In this document: positions 53,907-63,019 of the stretch, piece after piece
Numbering within the stretch: position 1 is the stretch's first letter
Layout: each line of letters begins with the position of its first letter
Source of the DNA: Gemmatimonadota bacterium
GTDB lineage: Bacteria; Gemmatimonadota; Gemmatimonadetes; Longimicrobiales; Gaopeijiaceae
Length of the DNA stretch: 64,000 nucleotides
Reading direction: 5' to 3'
NCBI GenBank assembly: GCA_030428885.1
Contig: JAUIEJ010000006.1
Span: 62,001 to 126,000 of the forward strand
Notes under the pieces: generated by a model
What the model saw: the letters and a program-made list of their open reading frames with translations, nothing else
What the model was told of the DNA's origin: nothing
The model's database searches: none
Position numbers and translations under genes: made by a program

Positions 53907-56608
53907 GCCCCCGGCCGCCCCGGCTCGCCGAAGCGCTCCTGCGACTCCTCCTTCCCCGGGAGCGCCGGGACGAGGTGCTGGGCGATCTGGCCGAGGCGTG
54001 GGCGCGTCGGCGCGCCCGATCCCGATTCGGGGCGGCGGCGTGGTACGCGGCCCAGGCGGTGGCGGTCCCCGTCTGGCTGGCGGCCGAGACCGTGGCGTCC
54101 ACGTCGTGGGGCGCCGGCGACGCACGCCGGAGTCTCAGGACGTTGTGGCGAACGCCCCGGTTCACCGCGGCGGCGGTGGCCTCCCTCGCCCTGGGCATCG
54201 GCGCCACCACCACCATCGCCGGCGCCGCCGACACCATCCTGGCCCGCCCCCTCCCCGTGGAGCGCCCCGACGAACTCGCCCTGGTCTACCACAGTTGGCC
54301 CGACCGGTGGGAGGGGGGCCAGTACGGTTCCAGCCAGGCCGTGGACCCCACCGACGGATTGCGTCTCGCGTCCAACGTGTCGTACCCGGCGTTTCGGGCT
54401 CTGGACGAGGCCGCCAGCGACGCCATCCAACTGGCGGCCTACGCCTTCGTCCGGGGCATGGCCGTGGTGGATGGAGATCGCCCGGCGGTCGCCGCCGGAG
54501 GCATGGTGGTGTCGGGGGACTACTTCGCCGCCCTCCGGGTCCGGGCAGCCCTGGGCCGCACCCTCACCCCGGACGACGACCGTGCCGGGGCACCTCCGGT
54601 GGCGGTCCTCGCCCACGACTTCTGGCGCCGCACCTTCGCCGGCGACTCGGCGGTGGTGGGCCGCACCCTCGACCTCAACGGGCGCCCGTTCCAGGTCGTG
54701 GGGGTGGCCCAGCCGGGATACGCGGGCCTCTCGCCCGGGGGCTTCTTCGGCCCCAGCGACGTGATCCTCCCCCTGGCGGCGGCTGAGTGGGTTCTCCCTC
54801 TGACCCTGGACCCGTCGGGGCCGGGGCTCCAGGGCGCGGGCGACCTCCACTGGGTGCGGCTGATCGCCCGGGTCCCCCCGGACGTGGCGGTGGCGCCCCT
54901 GGCCGAGTCGCTGGGAGGCGAGCTGCGCGCGGCGCTGGTGGCCCACGGAATCGTCACGGCCGCCGCCGCGCCCGACGTCCACGTGCGGTTCCTGGAGGGC
55001 CGACGGGGCCTGGATTCCCTCCGCCAGGGCGCCGAGGGGCCCCTGCGGGTCCTGGGGGTGGTGGTGGTCTTCGTCCTCCTCATCGCCTGCGGCAACCTGG
55101 CCACTCTGCTCCTGGCCCGGGGCGCCAGTCGCCGGGGTGAACTGGCGGTGCGGAGGGCCGTGGGCGCCGGGCGTTGGGACCTGGCCCGCCCCCTCCTGGT
55201 GGAGAGCCTGATCCTGGCGGGGGCCGGGGCTCTGGTGGGGATCGCCCTGGCCACTCAGGTCGGGCCGGCCGTGACCACCGCCCTCACCGGGGGCGCCTCC
55301 TCGTCTCTGGCCTTCCGGGTCGACGGGCGGCTCCTGGGCGCCGCGGCCCTGGCCGCCCTCGTCGCCGCCGTGGCCAGCAGCTTGCCTCCGGCGGTCCGGG
55401 CCATGCGGGTCGACCCCGGGAACGAGGTGGGGGCCCGGGGCGGCGGATCCGGCTTTCCCGCCGCCGGGCGGGGGCTCATCGTGCTGCAGATCGCCCTCTC
55501 CATGCCCCTGGTGGTGGGGGCCGCCCTCTTTCTCCGCACCCTGGGCAACCTCGCTCAGGTGGACCCGGGATTCGACAGCGAGGGACTGGTCGTCTTCCGG
55601 GTCGACCCGTCGTTCGTGACCCGGGACGCCGACGAGCAGACCCAACTCTACGGGCGGGTTCTGGACGCCCTCCGGGCCGCTCCCGGCCTGGGGGCGGCGT
55701 CGGCCGTGGAAAACGCGCTCCTGAGCGGATGGCAGTCGGATACGGACGTGGAGATCGACGGCGTGGCCCACCACATGATGATGAATGCCGTGGGCCCGGG
55801 GTTCTTCGACCTGGTGGGTGTGCCGCTCCGCTCGGGGCGGGAGCTGGGTGCCGCCGACCGTGGGGGAGCCCCCGACGTCGTGGTGGTGAACGAAACGGCG
55901 AACCGTCGACTCTTCGGTGGGTCGGCCGTGGGCCGCCGCTTCCGGGTGGGCGAGCGGGACGTGGAGGTCGTGGGCGTGGTGGGCGACACCCGCTACAGGA
56001 GCCTGCGCGACGAGGTGGAGCCCACCTTCCACGACCCGTGGGATCAGCGGCCCGACGGGATCTTCACGCTCCACTTCGTGGTGCGCCCCACCCTCCCCGC
56101 CGGCGAGGCCGAAGCCGCGATCCGCGACGTCGTGGCCGGCGTGGACCCGGGCATGCCCGTCATGGCCCTCCGCACGTCGTCGGACGACATCGCCCGGGGA
56201 TCCACCCGGGAGCGACTCTTCGCTCGCCTCCTGAGCGCCTTCGGTCTCTTCGCCCTGCTCCTGGCCGGCATCGGCCTCCACGGGGTCACGGCCTTCGCCG
56301 TGGCCCGGCGCACCGGTGAGATCGGGGTCCGGCTGGCCCTGGGCGCGGCGCCCCTGAGCATCGTGGGCATGGTCCTGCGCCAGATTCTGGTGCTCGCCGG
56401 TCTCGGCCTGGCCCTGGGCCTCGTGGGGGCCTGGGCCCTGGGGCCGGTGGTGCGCTCCATGTTGTTCGAGGTCGCCCCGTCCGACCCGGCCACCCTGGTG
56501 CTGGCCGCCCTGGTCATGGTGGGGGCCACCCTGGCGTCGGCGTGGTGGCCGGCTCGACGGGCCGCCCGCCTGGATCCCCGAACCGCGTTGGCTCCAGAGC
56601 ACGGCTAG
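53903..56608 (+). CDS. ABC permease with prefix domain (ADOP/MacB-like family)
   Basis: A 901-residue inner-membrane protein. An N-terminal permease-prefix domain (about 1-65: RLAEALLRLLLPRERRDEVLGDLAEAW) is followed by two FtsX-like units, each with a MacB periplasmic core and membrane helices, as in ADOP (acidobacterial duplicated orphan permease) proteins. The second half ends with TGEIGVRLALGAA and AWWPARRAARLDP, typical of MacB/FtsX. No ATPase gene is adjacent. GTG start overlaps padR by 4 nt. Substrate unknown. Confidence 0.9.
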   Translation: MSPRPPRLAEALLRLLLPRERRDEVLGDLAEAWARRRARSRFGAAAWYAAQAVAVPVWLAAETVASTSWGAGDARRSLRTLWRTPRFTAAAVASLALGIGATTTIAGAADTILARPLPVERPDELALVYHSWPDRWEGGQYGSSQAVDPTDGLRLASNVSYPAFRALDEAASDAIQLAAYAFVRGMAVVDGDRPAVAAGGMVVSGDYFAALRVRAALGRTLTPDDDRAGAPPVAVLAHDFWRRTFAGDSAVVGRTLDLNGRPFQVVGVAQPGYAGLSPGGFFGPSDVILPLAAAEWVLPLTLDPSGPGLQGAGDLHWVRLIARVPPDVAVAPLAESLGGELRAALVAHGIVTAAAAPDVHVRFLEGRRGLDSLRQGAEGPLRVLGVVVVFVLLIACGNLATLLLARGASRRGELAVRRAVGAGRWDLARPLLVESLILAGAGALVGIALATQVGPAVTTALTGGASSSLAFRVDGRLLGAAALAALVAAVASSLPPAVRAMRVDPGNEVGARGGGSGFPAAGRGLIVLQIALSMPLVVGAALFLRTLGNLAQVDPGFDSEGLVVFRVDPSFVTRDADEQTQLYGRVLDALRAAPGLGAASAVENALLSGWQSDTDVEIDGVAHHMMMNAVGPGFFDLVGVPLRSGRELGAADRGGAPDVVVVNETANRRLFGGSAVGRRFRVGERDVEVVGVVGDTRYRSLRDEVEPTFHDPWDQRPDGIFTLHFVVRPTLPAGEAEAAIRDVVAGVDPGMPVMALRTSSDDIARGSTRERLFARLLSAFGLFALLLAGIGLHGVTAFAVARRTGEIGVRLALGAAPLSIVGMVLRQILVLAGLGLALGLVGAWALGPVVRSMLFEVAPSDPATLVLAALVMVGATLASAWWPARRAARLDPRTALAPEHG

Positions 56609-56616
56609 CCTATTCT
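56588..56616 (+). promoter_or_regulatory. Promoter of the aminotransferase operon
   Basis: TTGGCT (56588-56593), 17-bp spacer, TATTCT (56611-56616), overlapping the ADOP stop codon. Leader of about 95 nt before the ATG at 56718. Confidence 0.5.
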
Positions 56617-56717
56617 CAAGTTCGACGCCGGCGGCAACGACACTTCCGGAAGGGCTGCGCACCCTCACGCCCGGCGTTCGAGGCACGTTCGCCGGGCTCC
56701 CCCCACACCGGACTCCC

Positions 56718-58142
56718 ATGGACCTGCTCACGCTCGACGAGGCGCTCGACCTTCCCCAGGCGCGCGCCAACGAGTTGTTCGCCGCTCATCTGAACCGATA
56801 TCTGCTCCGGGCCTTCGAGATCCTGGGCTACAGCGAGATGGATATCGCGGGCGCCGAGGGGGTGGTGATCCACCTCCGCGACGGACGGGAGATCCTGGAC
56901 TTCTCCGGAGGGATCGGGATCTGTGGCGTGGGCCACAATCATCCCCGGGTCCTGGCCGCCGAACGGAAGTGCCAGGAGCGGAAGGTCATCGACCTGATGC
57001 GGGTCGCCCCCCACCGTCTTCAGGGTGCCCTCGCCCACAACATCGCCCAGTGCCTTCCCGATCCCCTCGACGTCTCGTTCTTCACGGTGTCGGGCGCCGA
57101 AGCGGTGGAAGGGGCCATGAAGCTGTGCGAGCGCATCCAGGGGCCCAAGGGGAAGACCAAGTTCATCGCCATGCAGGGGGCCTTCCACGGGAAGCTCCAC
57201 GGGTCCCTCTCGGTGACCACGGCGTCGCGGTTCCAGTCGGGGTTCATCATGGGAATCCCGCAGGAGAACGTCATCACGGTGCCCTACGGCGACCTGGAAG
57301 CCGTGCGGGCGGCCATCGCCGCCGAAACCCGGGACGGCGTGAACTCCATCGTGGCCGTCATCGTGGAGCCGATCCGGGGCGAAGCCTGCGAGGTGCCGCC
57401 CGAGGGCTACCTCACCGAGCTCGCTCAGCTCTGCCGCGACAACGACGTCATGTCGATCTTCGACGAGGTGAAGACCGGCATGGGGCGGACCGGCAAGTTC
57501 GTGGCCTTCCAGCACGAAGACGTCGTGCCCGACGTCACCACCCTGGCCAAGTCGCTGGGGGGCGCGAAGCGCGCCATCGGCGCCATGGTGACCTCGCAGG
57601 AGAACTGGGAGAAGGCCTACGGGAGCGTGCGGGACTGCACGATCCACTCCACGGGCTTCGGGGGCCTGGGCAGCACCATGGCCATCGCCCTGGAGACCAT
57701 CAACATCATGCACGAGGAAGGGCTCATCGACCGCTGCGCCGAACTGGGCGAGTACTTCGGCGGACGGCTTCGCGCCCTTCAGGAGAAGCACCCCAAGACC
57801 GTCGCCGAGGTGCGGGGCCGGGGGCTCTTCCAGGCCCTGCGGTTCCGCTTCAAGGAGACGTTCGCGGCCAAGGTGGCCGGCATCACCGGCAACGAGATCT
57901 TCCGTTCGTACCAGAGCGTCATGATCGGAGCCCTGAATCGCGAACTCTACCAGCGGCACAACGTCCTGACCCATTTCCAGCCCGGCGCCCTGGACGTCAT
58001 GCACTTCATGCCTCCCCTCATCGTGACGGAAGCCCAGATCGACCAGGTCGTGGACGGCCTCGACGACGTGCTCACCCGGGGCATGACCGACGCCACCGTC
58101 CGGTTCATCACGGCGAACGCCCGCCGGGTCCTGAGGCTGTAG
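56718..58142 (+). CDS. Class-III aminotransferase (PLP-dependent)
   Basis: A 474-residue fold-type I transaminase. The PLP region is visible: VSGAEAVEGAMKL for phosphate binding, SIFDEVKTGMGRTGKF for the ring Asp, and the Schiff-base Lys in TTLAKSLGG. It differs from ornithine and GABA aminotransferases enough that the amino donor cannot be stated. It is followed 3 nt later by the HAD-UbiA gene, so a role with that pathway is likely. Confidence 0.85.
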   Translation: MDLLTLDEALDLPQARANELFAAHLNRYLLRAFEILGYSEMDIAGAEGVVIHLRDGREILDFSGGIGICGVGHNHPRVLAAERKCQERKVIDLMRVAPHRLQGALAHNIAQCLPDPLDVSFFTVSGAEAVEGAMKLCERIQGPKGKTKFIAMQGAFHGKLHGSLSVTTASRFQSGFIMGIPQENVITVPYGDLEAVRAAIAAETRDGVNSIVAVIVEPIRGEACEVPPEGYLTELAQLCRDNDVMSIFDEVKTGMGRTGKFVAFQHEDVVPDVTTLAKSLGGAKRAIGAMVTSQENWEKAYGSVRDCTIHSTGFGGLGSTMAIALETINIMHEEGLIDRCAELGEYFGGRLRALQEKHPKTVAEVRGRGLFQALRFRFKETFAAKVAGITGNEIFRSYQSVMIGALNRELYQRHNVLTHFQPGALDVMHFMPPLIVTEAQIDQVVDGLDDVLTRGMTDATVRFITANARRVLRL

Positions 58143-58145
58143 GTC

Positions 58146-59549
58146 GTGGAGGAGAGCACGCTCCCTCTGGTCGTGGAGTTGGACCGCACGCTGGTTCGGT
58201 CGGACACGCTGGTGGAAACCTGGCTGCGGGCCGTGCGGCGCCAGCCGTGGATCCTCCTCCTGACGCCGTTCTGGATGCTGCGGGGACGGGCCCATCTGCG
58301 GACGCGCCTGCGGGGCCGAGTGGACCTGTCGGCCGAGACGCTTCCCTACCACGACGAGTTCGTGGACTTCCTGCGCCGGCAACGAGGCGCCCGCCGGCCG
58401 CTGATCCTGGCTCACGACGGCGCACCCGACACCGCCCGGCGCGTCTTCGACCACCTGGGCATCTTCGATCGGGTCCTCCCCGCCATCGGAGGCGTGCGCG
58501 CGCGGGTCCAGGCCCTGGTGGACGAGTTCGGTGAGGGCGGCTACGCCTATGCCGGATCCGGCCGCGGCGACCTGCCCCTGTGGAACGCCGGAGGCGCCGC
58601 CGTCCTGGTGTCCACGCCTCCCCAGTGGGCCCGGCGAGTCGGAGTCCCCGTGGAAGCCGAGTTTCCCCGGGAGCGGAGTCGGCTCCGGGGCTTGATCAAG
58701 GCCATGCGGACGTACCAGTGGGTGAAGAACCTGCTGATCTTCCTCCCGCTCATCACCGCCAACGGACTCACCCGGATCTCGAGTCTGTGGCTCGCCCTGG
58801 GCACCTTCGCGGCCTTCAGTTGCCTCGCGTCGGGCGTGTACGTCGTCAACGATCTCTTCGACCTGGACGCCGACCGCCGACATCCCCGGAAGCGGCGCCG
58901 GCCCTTCGCCAGCGGCACGGCGCCCCTGGGCTGGGGCGTGGTTCTGGGCCCCCTCCTCATGACGGTCGGCGTCGTGGGAGGCTTCCTCCTTGGATTCTGG
59001 GTCGGCGTATCGCTGGTGACCTACGCGGTGGCCACCATCGCTTACTCGGCGTTCCTCAAGACCCAGCCTCTCGTCGACGTCTTCACCCTGGCCCTGCTGT
59101 ACACCCTCCGGATCGTGGCCGGCGGTGTGGCGGTGGACGAAGCGGCGTCCATCTGGCTCCTGAGCTTCTCCAGCTTCTTCTTCCTCTCCCTCGGGTTCCT
59201 GAAGCGTCACGTGGAAGTCTCCCGGCTGTCGCCCGACGAGGAGATCCACCGCCGGGGGTACGGCACCGGAGAAGACCGGCCCCTCCTGGTCATGGGCATC
59301 GCCAGCAGCTTCGCCGCCTCCATCGTTCTCGCCCTCTACGTCGAGACCTCGGTGGCCGAAGCCATCTATCCGCGACCGGAAGCGGTCTGGGGCTTCGTCC
59401 CCCTCTCCCTCTTCTGGCAGATGCGCATGTGGCTCGCCGCCGAGCGCGGTTTCGTCCACGACGATCCCATCACCTACGCAGCCAGGGATTGGGTCTCCCT
59501 CCTGGTGGTGCTCGCCGCGGGGGTCTGCTACCTCGCCGCCGTCGTCTAG
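58146..59549 (+). CDS. UbiA-family polyprenyl transferase with N-terminal degenerate HAD domain
   Basis: A 467-residue fusion. The N-terminal HAD-like part starts VVELDRTLVRSD: Glu11 stands where the nucleophilic Asp of DxD is expected, so phosphatase activity is doubtful. From about residue 180 it is an 8-9 helix UbiA protein with NDLFDLDADRRHPRKRRRP (N235, D236, D239, D243), like decaprenyl-phosphate phosphoribosyltransferase, and a second site VDVFTLALLYTLRIVAGG. This predicts transfer of a phosphoribosyl group to polyprenyl phosphate. GTG start at 58146, 3 nt after the aminotransferase. Confidence 0.85.
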   Translation: MEESTLPLVVELDRTLVRSDTLVETWLRAVRRQPWILLLTPFWMLRGRAHLRTRLRGRVDLSAETLPYHDEFVDFLRRQRGARRPLILAHDGAPDTARRVFDHLGIFDRVLPAIGGVRARVQALVDEFGEGGYAYAGSGRGDLPLWNAGGAAVLVSTPPQWARRVGVPVEAEFPRERSRLRGLIKAMRTYQWVKNLLIFLPLITANGLTRISSLWLALGTFAAFSCLASGVYVVNDLFDLDADRRHPRKRRRPFASGTAPLGWGVVLGPLLMTVGVVGGFLLGFWVGVSLVTYAVATIAYSAFLKTQPLVDVFTLALLYTLRIVAGGVAVDEAASIWLLSFSSFFFLSLGFLKRHVEVSRLSPDEEIHRRGYGTGEDRPLLVMGIASSFAASIVLALYVETSVAEAIYPRPEAVWGFVPLSLFWQMRMWLAAERGFVHDDPITYAARDWVSLLVVLAAGVCYLAAVV

Positions 59550-59562
59550 ACCGGGCGGGGCG

Positions 59563-61134
59563 ATGGCTTCCGAATCGACTGTCCTGGATCACCTGGTGGT
59601 GGGCACCGGCCATGCCGGAATCGCCACGGCCGAGGCCCTCCGACGCGCGGGGCAGTCGTTCGAGGTCGTGGATGTGGGCTACGATCTCCCCGACGCCGTG
59701 TCCCGCGACGTGGGTCGGTTGCAGGAACGGGAGCCTTCGGCATGGGACCCCGGGCTGACGGAACGCCTCTTTCCGCCCCAGGAGGCATCCCGGACCGGCG
59801 TGGCGGCCCGCCTCGCGTTCGGATCGGACTTCGTGTACCGCACCCCCGACGTCCTGGACCTTCGGACCCGGGACTGCGAGGTGAAGATCAGCCACGGGTT
59901 CGGCGGATTCGGCAACGTCTGGGGGGCCGCCATGCTTCCCTACGGCGAACGCGCCCTCCGCTCCTGGCCCGTGTCCCGCGACGCCATGGCCCAGGCCTAC
60001 CGACGGGTCCTGGAGTACGTGCCCCTGAGCGGGGAGCAGGACGATCTGGACCGCGACTTCCCCCTCTACACGGAAGGCGCGGGCCAGGTGGCCCCCTCGC
60101 CCTGGACCCGGGCCCTGGCCGAGGCCCTGAGGGGCCGCCGCGAGGCCCTCGCCCGGGCCGGGGTGCGCACCGGGCGGGCCCGACTGGCCGTGGAAACCCG
60201 GGGTGGAGACTCGGCCTGCCGCTACTGCTCCCACTGTCTCGACGGGTGTCCCTACGGCGCCATCTTCAACCCCCGGGACGCGTGGCGACGCCTCGAAGCC
60301 CAGGGGGTGCGGGTGCACCGGGGCCAGTACGCCCTCGCCTTCTCGGAATGGGGCGACGGCGTGGAACTCGTGACCCGCGACCTGGCCGACGGGGGCATGC
60401 GCCGCTGGCGCGCGCGCCGCCTCTACCTGGCCGCGGGGCACCTGTCGTCGGCCCGCATCGTCCTGCGCTCACTGAAGCACTGGGACAAACCCGTGCGGGT
60501 CGCCGACAGCCAGTACTTCTTCTTTCCCCTCCTGGCGTGGCGCGGAGTCAGTCGGGACGTACGGTTCACCCTGGCGGAGATGTTCGCCGAGGTGTCCAAC
60601 CCCGATCTGAGCGAACGGGACGTCCACCTCCAGGTGTACGGACTGAACCGGATCTTCGCCGACACCCTCCGGGGCATGGTGCCCCGCCCCCTGCCCACGG
60701 GCTGGATCGAGCGACGGTCGTTCCTCTTCCAGGGATTCCTCCACTCCCAGGACAGCGGCCACCTGGAACTCACCCTGCGACGCATCTGCGACGATCGCGA
60801 TCACGTGGAGATCCGGGGGGTGCACAATCCCCGAGCGCTCCGCATCGCCCGGGGCGTGCGGCGCCTGTTCCGAACGCAGCTGCGGCACTTCGGGTGGGTG
60901 CCTCCGGTGGGCCTCACCCTCGTGCCCCCGGGACGAAGCTTCCACGCCGGGGGCAGCTTCCCCATGGAGGGCGACGATCCGGTGCTCCGGTCCGATCGCC
61001 TGGGGCGTCCGGCCCACTACCGCCGCACCCACCTGGTGGATTCGGCCACCTTCCCCGACGTCACCGGGGGAACCATCGCGTTCACCATCATGGCCAACGC
61101 CGACCGCATCGTTCGGGAGTCCCTGGGCTCGTAG
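59563..61134 (+). CDS. GMC-type oxidoreductase with cysteine-rich motif
   Basis: A 523-residue FAD enzyme. The FAD-binding motif VVGTGHAGIATAEAL lies at 12-26, GFGGFGNVWG follows at about 112-121, and the C-terminal SFHAGGSFPM with DSATFPDVTGG is GMC-like. Between them is C219-x2-C222-x2-C225-x3-C229-P (CRYCSHCLDGCP), a ferredoxin-like Fe-S motif that ordinary GMC enzymes lack. It follows the UbiA gene by 13 nt. It may oxidise a polyprenyl-linked or free sugar alcohol; the substrate is not known. Confidence 0.82.
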   Translation: MASESTVLDHLVVGTGHAGIATAEALRRAGQSFEVVDVGYDLPDAVSRDVGRLQEREPSAWDPGLTERLFPPQEASRTGVAARLAFGSDFVYRTPDVLDLRTRDCEVKISHGFGGFGNVWGAAMLPYGERALRSWPVSRDAMAQAYRRVLEYVPLSGEQDDLDRDFPLYTEGAGQVAPSPWTRALAEALRGRREALARAGVRTGRARLAVETRGGDSACRYCSHCLDGCPYGAIFNPRDAWRRLEAQGVRVHRGQYALAFSEWGDGVELVTRDLADGGMRRWRARRLYLAAGHLSSARIVLRSLKHWDKPVRVADSQYFFFPLLAWRGVSRDVRFTLAEMFAEVSNPDLSERDVHLQVYGLNRIFADTLRGMVPRPLPTGWIERRSFLFQGFLHSQDSGHLELTLRRICDDRDHVEIRGVHNPRALRIARGVRRLFRTQLRHFGWVPPVGLTLVPPGRSFHAGGSFPMEGDDPVLRSDRLGRPAHYRRTHLVDSATFPDVTGGTIAFTIMANADRIVRESLGS

Positions 61135-61142
61135 CCCTCCCC

Positions 61143-63014
61143 TCACCCTCCCGACCAGACGTTGTCGGAGCGGTCGATGTCGGGGAACGCCCCCTGGGGG
61201 TCGATCTCGATCCGGACCGCCCGCCCCGGGACCGTGAGGCGCACCTGGCTCGTTCCGGTCCAGGCCTCCACCTCCACGACCCGGTCCGTGACTCCGCCCC
61301 GGGCGTCAGTGAACCGCACGGTGAGGGGCACCACCAGGGCGCCTTCCCGCACCAGGCCCACCGCCGTGGAGTCGGCACCGGCCTCCACCCATTCGATGCC
61401 CGCATCCAGGGTGGCGGTGGCGGCGAACGCCGGCGACCAGAACCAGTCGAGGTCCCGACCGGCGTGGCGTTCCACGAGGTGGAAGAAGTCCCACGGCTGG
61501 GGATGTTTGAACGCCCAGGTCTCGGCGTAGTCCCGGAAGGCCTCACGGAAGGTGTCGGCCCCCACGATCTCCCGGAGCGCCCCCAGCATGACCGCGGGTT
61601 TGGTGTACGCGGCCAGTCCCCGGGCGCCGTACGGGCTCACGAGATCGGTGTGGCGCAGGATCGGAACCTCTTCCTCGGTCCCGGCCACCCGCAGGTACCC
61701 CCGGTTCTCGCCCCACCGGGGCGGCTCTTCACCCCAGAGCACGGCCGCGGCCTCTTCGTCGAAGTAGCTCACGAACCCCTCGTCCATGAAGGCGTGCTTC
61801 GCCTCCATGCTCCCCACCGTCATGGGAAACCACTGGTGGGCGGTTTCGTGGATCGTGACCCCGGCCAGTCCCCGGGGATTGTCGGTGCCGGGATTGAAGA
61901 CGAGCATGGGGTATTCCATGCCCCCCACCGGGCCTTCGGTGATGGAGACCTGGGGCCAGGGGTACGGCCGGATCCAGTCCGACAGCGTCTCGATGGTGAA
62001 GGCGGCGTAGCGGGCCGCCTCTTCCCAGGCGCCGAGTTCGGGTCGGTAGAATGCCTGGGCGTCGACGCCTCCCGCCGTGCGGTGCAGGTCCCACACGTAC
62101 TCGTTGCTCGTGGAGAACGCGAAGTCCCGGACGTCGTCGGCCTCGAAGCGCCAGGTCACCGACGATCCCGAGGCGCCCCGGGTGGAGCGGCCGGCGCCCC
62201 GGTCGTCGGGGGCCACGATCCGCACCGTTTCGCCGGGGCGGCTCCGGGCCTCGGCGAGGCGCGCCACCACCGCGTCGGTCAGGACGTCTTCGGCATTGGC
62301 CAGCGTGCCCGTGGCGCCGATGAGCCACCCCGACGGCACCGTGAGGGACACGTCGAAGTCGCCGTACTCCAGGTAGAACTCGCCGTCCCCCAGGTAGGGG
62401 GTGGTGTCCCACCCGTAGACGTCGTCGTAGACCGCCATGCGGGGGTACCACTGGGCCACGGCGAACACCCGCCCGTCGAGGTTGCCGTTGCGGAAGGTGG
62501 GCGCGGGGGGGACGGTGAACGACCAGCTCACCTCGACGGTCACCGAGGATCCCGGGGCCACCGGAGAGGCGGGCCGCACCTCCAGGAGCGTCAGGGCCTC
62601 CTGATATCCGCCGCCGGGATGGCGGGACTCGGCCGGGACCCCATCCACCGACACGCTCTCGACGTACATGCCGCCGGTGATGGGCGCGCGCCGGTTCCGC
62701 CGGGCGCCCGGGGCGAAGACGTTCTGGTCGAGATGGAGGATCAGGCGATCCAGGGCGTCGGGAGAACGGTTGTGGTACGTGATGGTCTCCCGTCCCGTCA
62801 CCCGGCCGTCCCGGGGATCCAGGGTGGCCTCGATGACGTAGTCGGCGCCGTTCTGCCAGTACCCGGGGCCCGGGACCCCGGTGTCGGTCCGGGTGCCCGC
62901 GGCCACCGCCGCCCGGAACGCCGCCGGGGCGTCGGCCGCCTGGGCCATGGCGGAGCGGGGGGCGCCGGCCAGGAGCACGGCGGGGATCCACAGGGCGGTG
63001 GCGATTCTGCGCAT
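61143..63014 (-). CDS. Secreted M1-family zinc metallopeptidase
   Basis: A 623-residue periplasmic or secreted aminopeptidase-like protein. The signal peptide MRRIATALWIPAVLLAGAPRSAMAQ has a clear AMAQ end. The zinc site is H389-E390-x-x-H393 with E412 18 residues later (HETAHQWF and DEGF), and GGMEYP stands for the GAMEN exopeptidase motif. ATG at 63014 fits the signal; the longer open frame is not used. It follows ygfZ by 5 nt. Peptide substrate unknown. Confidence 0.9.
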   Translation of the reverse strand: MRRIATALWIPAVLLAGAPRSAMAQAADAPAAFRAAVAAGTRTDTGVPGPGYWQNGADYVIEATLDPRDGRVTGRETITYHNRSPDALDRLILHLDQNVFAPGARRNRRAPITGGMYVESVSVDGVPAESRHPGGGYQEALTLLEVRPASPVAPGSSVTVEVSWSFTVPPAPTFRNGNLDGRVFAVAQWYPRMAVYDDVYGWDTTPYLGDGEFYLEYGDFDVSLTVPSGWLIGATGTLANAEDVLTDAVVARLAEARSRPGETVRIVAPDDRGAGRSTRGASGSSVTWRFEADDVRDFAFSTSNEYVWDLHRTAGGVDAQAFYRPELGAWEEAARYAAFTIETLSDWIRPYPWPQVSITEGPVGGMEYPMLVFNPGTDNPRGLAGVTIHETAHQWFPMTVGSMEAKHAFMDEGFVSYFDEEAAAVLWGEEPPRWGENRGYLRVAGTEEEVPILRHTDLVSPYGARGLAAYTKPAVMLGALREIVGADTFREAFRDYAETWAFKHPQPWDFFHLVERHAGRDLDWFWSPAFAATATLDAGIEWVEAGADSTAVGLVREGALVVPLTVRFTDARGGVTDRVVEVEAWTGTSQVRLTVPGRAVRIEIDPQGAFPDIDRSDNVWSGG

Positions 63015-63019
63015 GGTCT

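Noticed and set aside
53711-56770. 1019-codon minus-strand frame opposite the ADOP permease
   Set aside because: Shadow of the permease; no family motif and no ribosome site.
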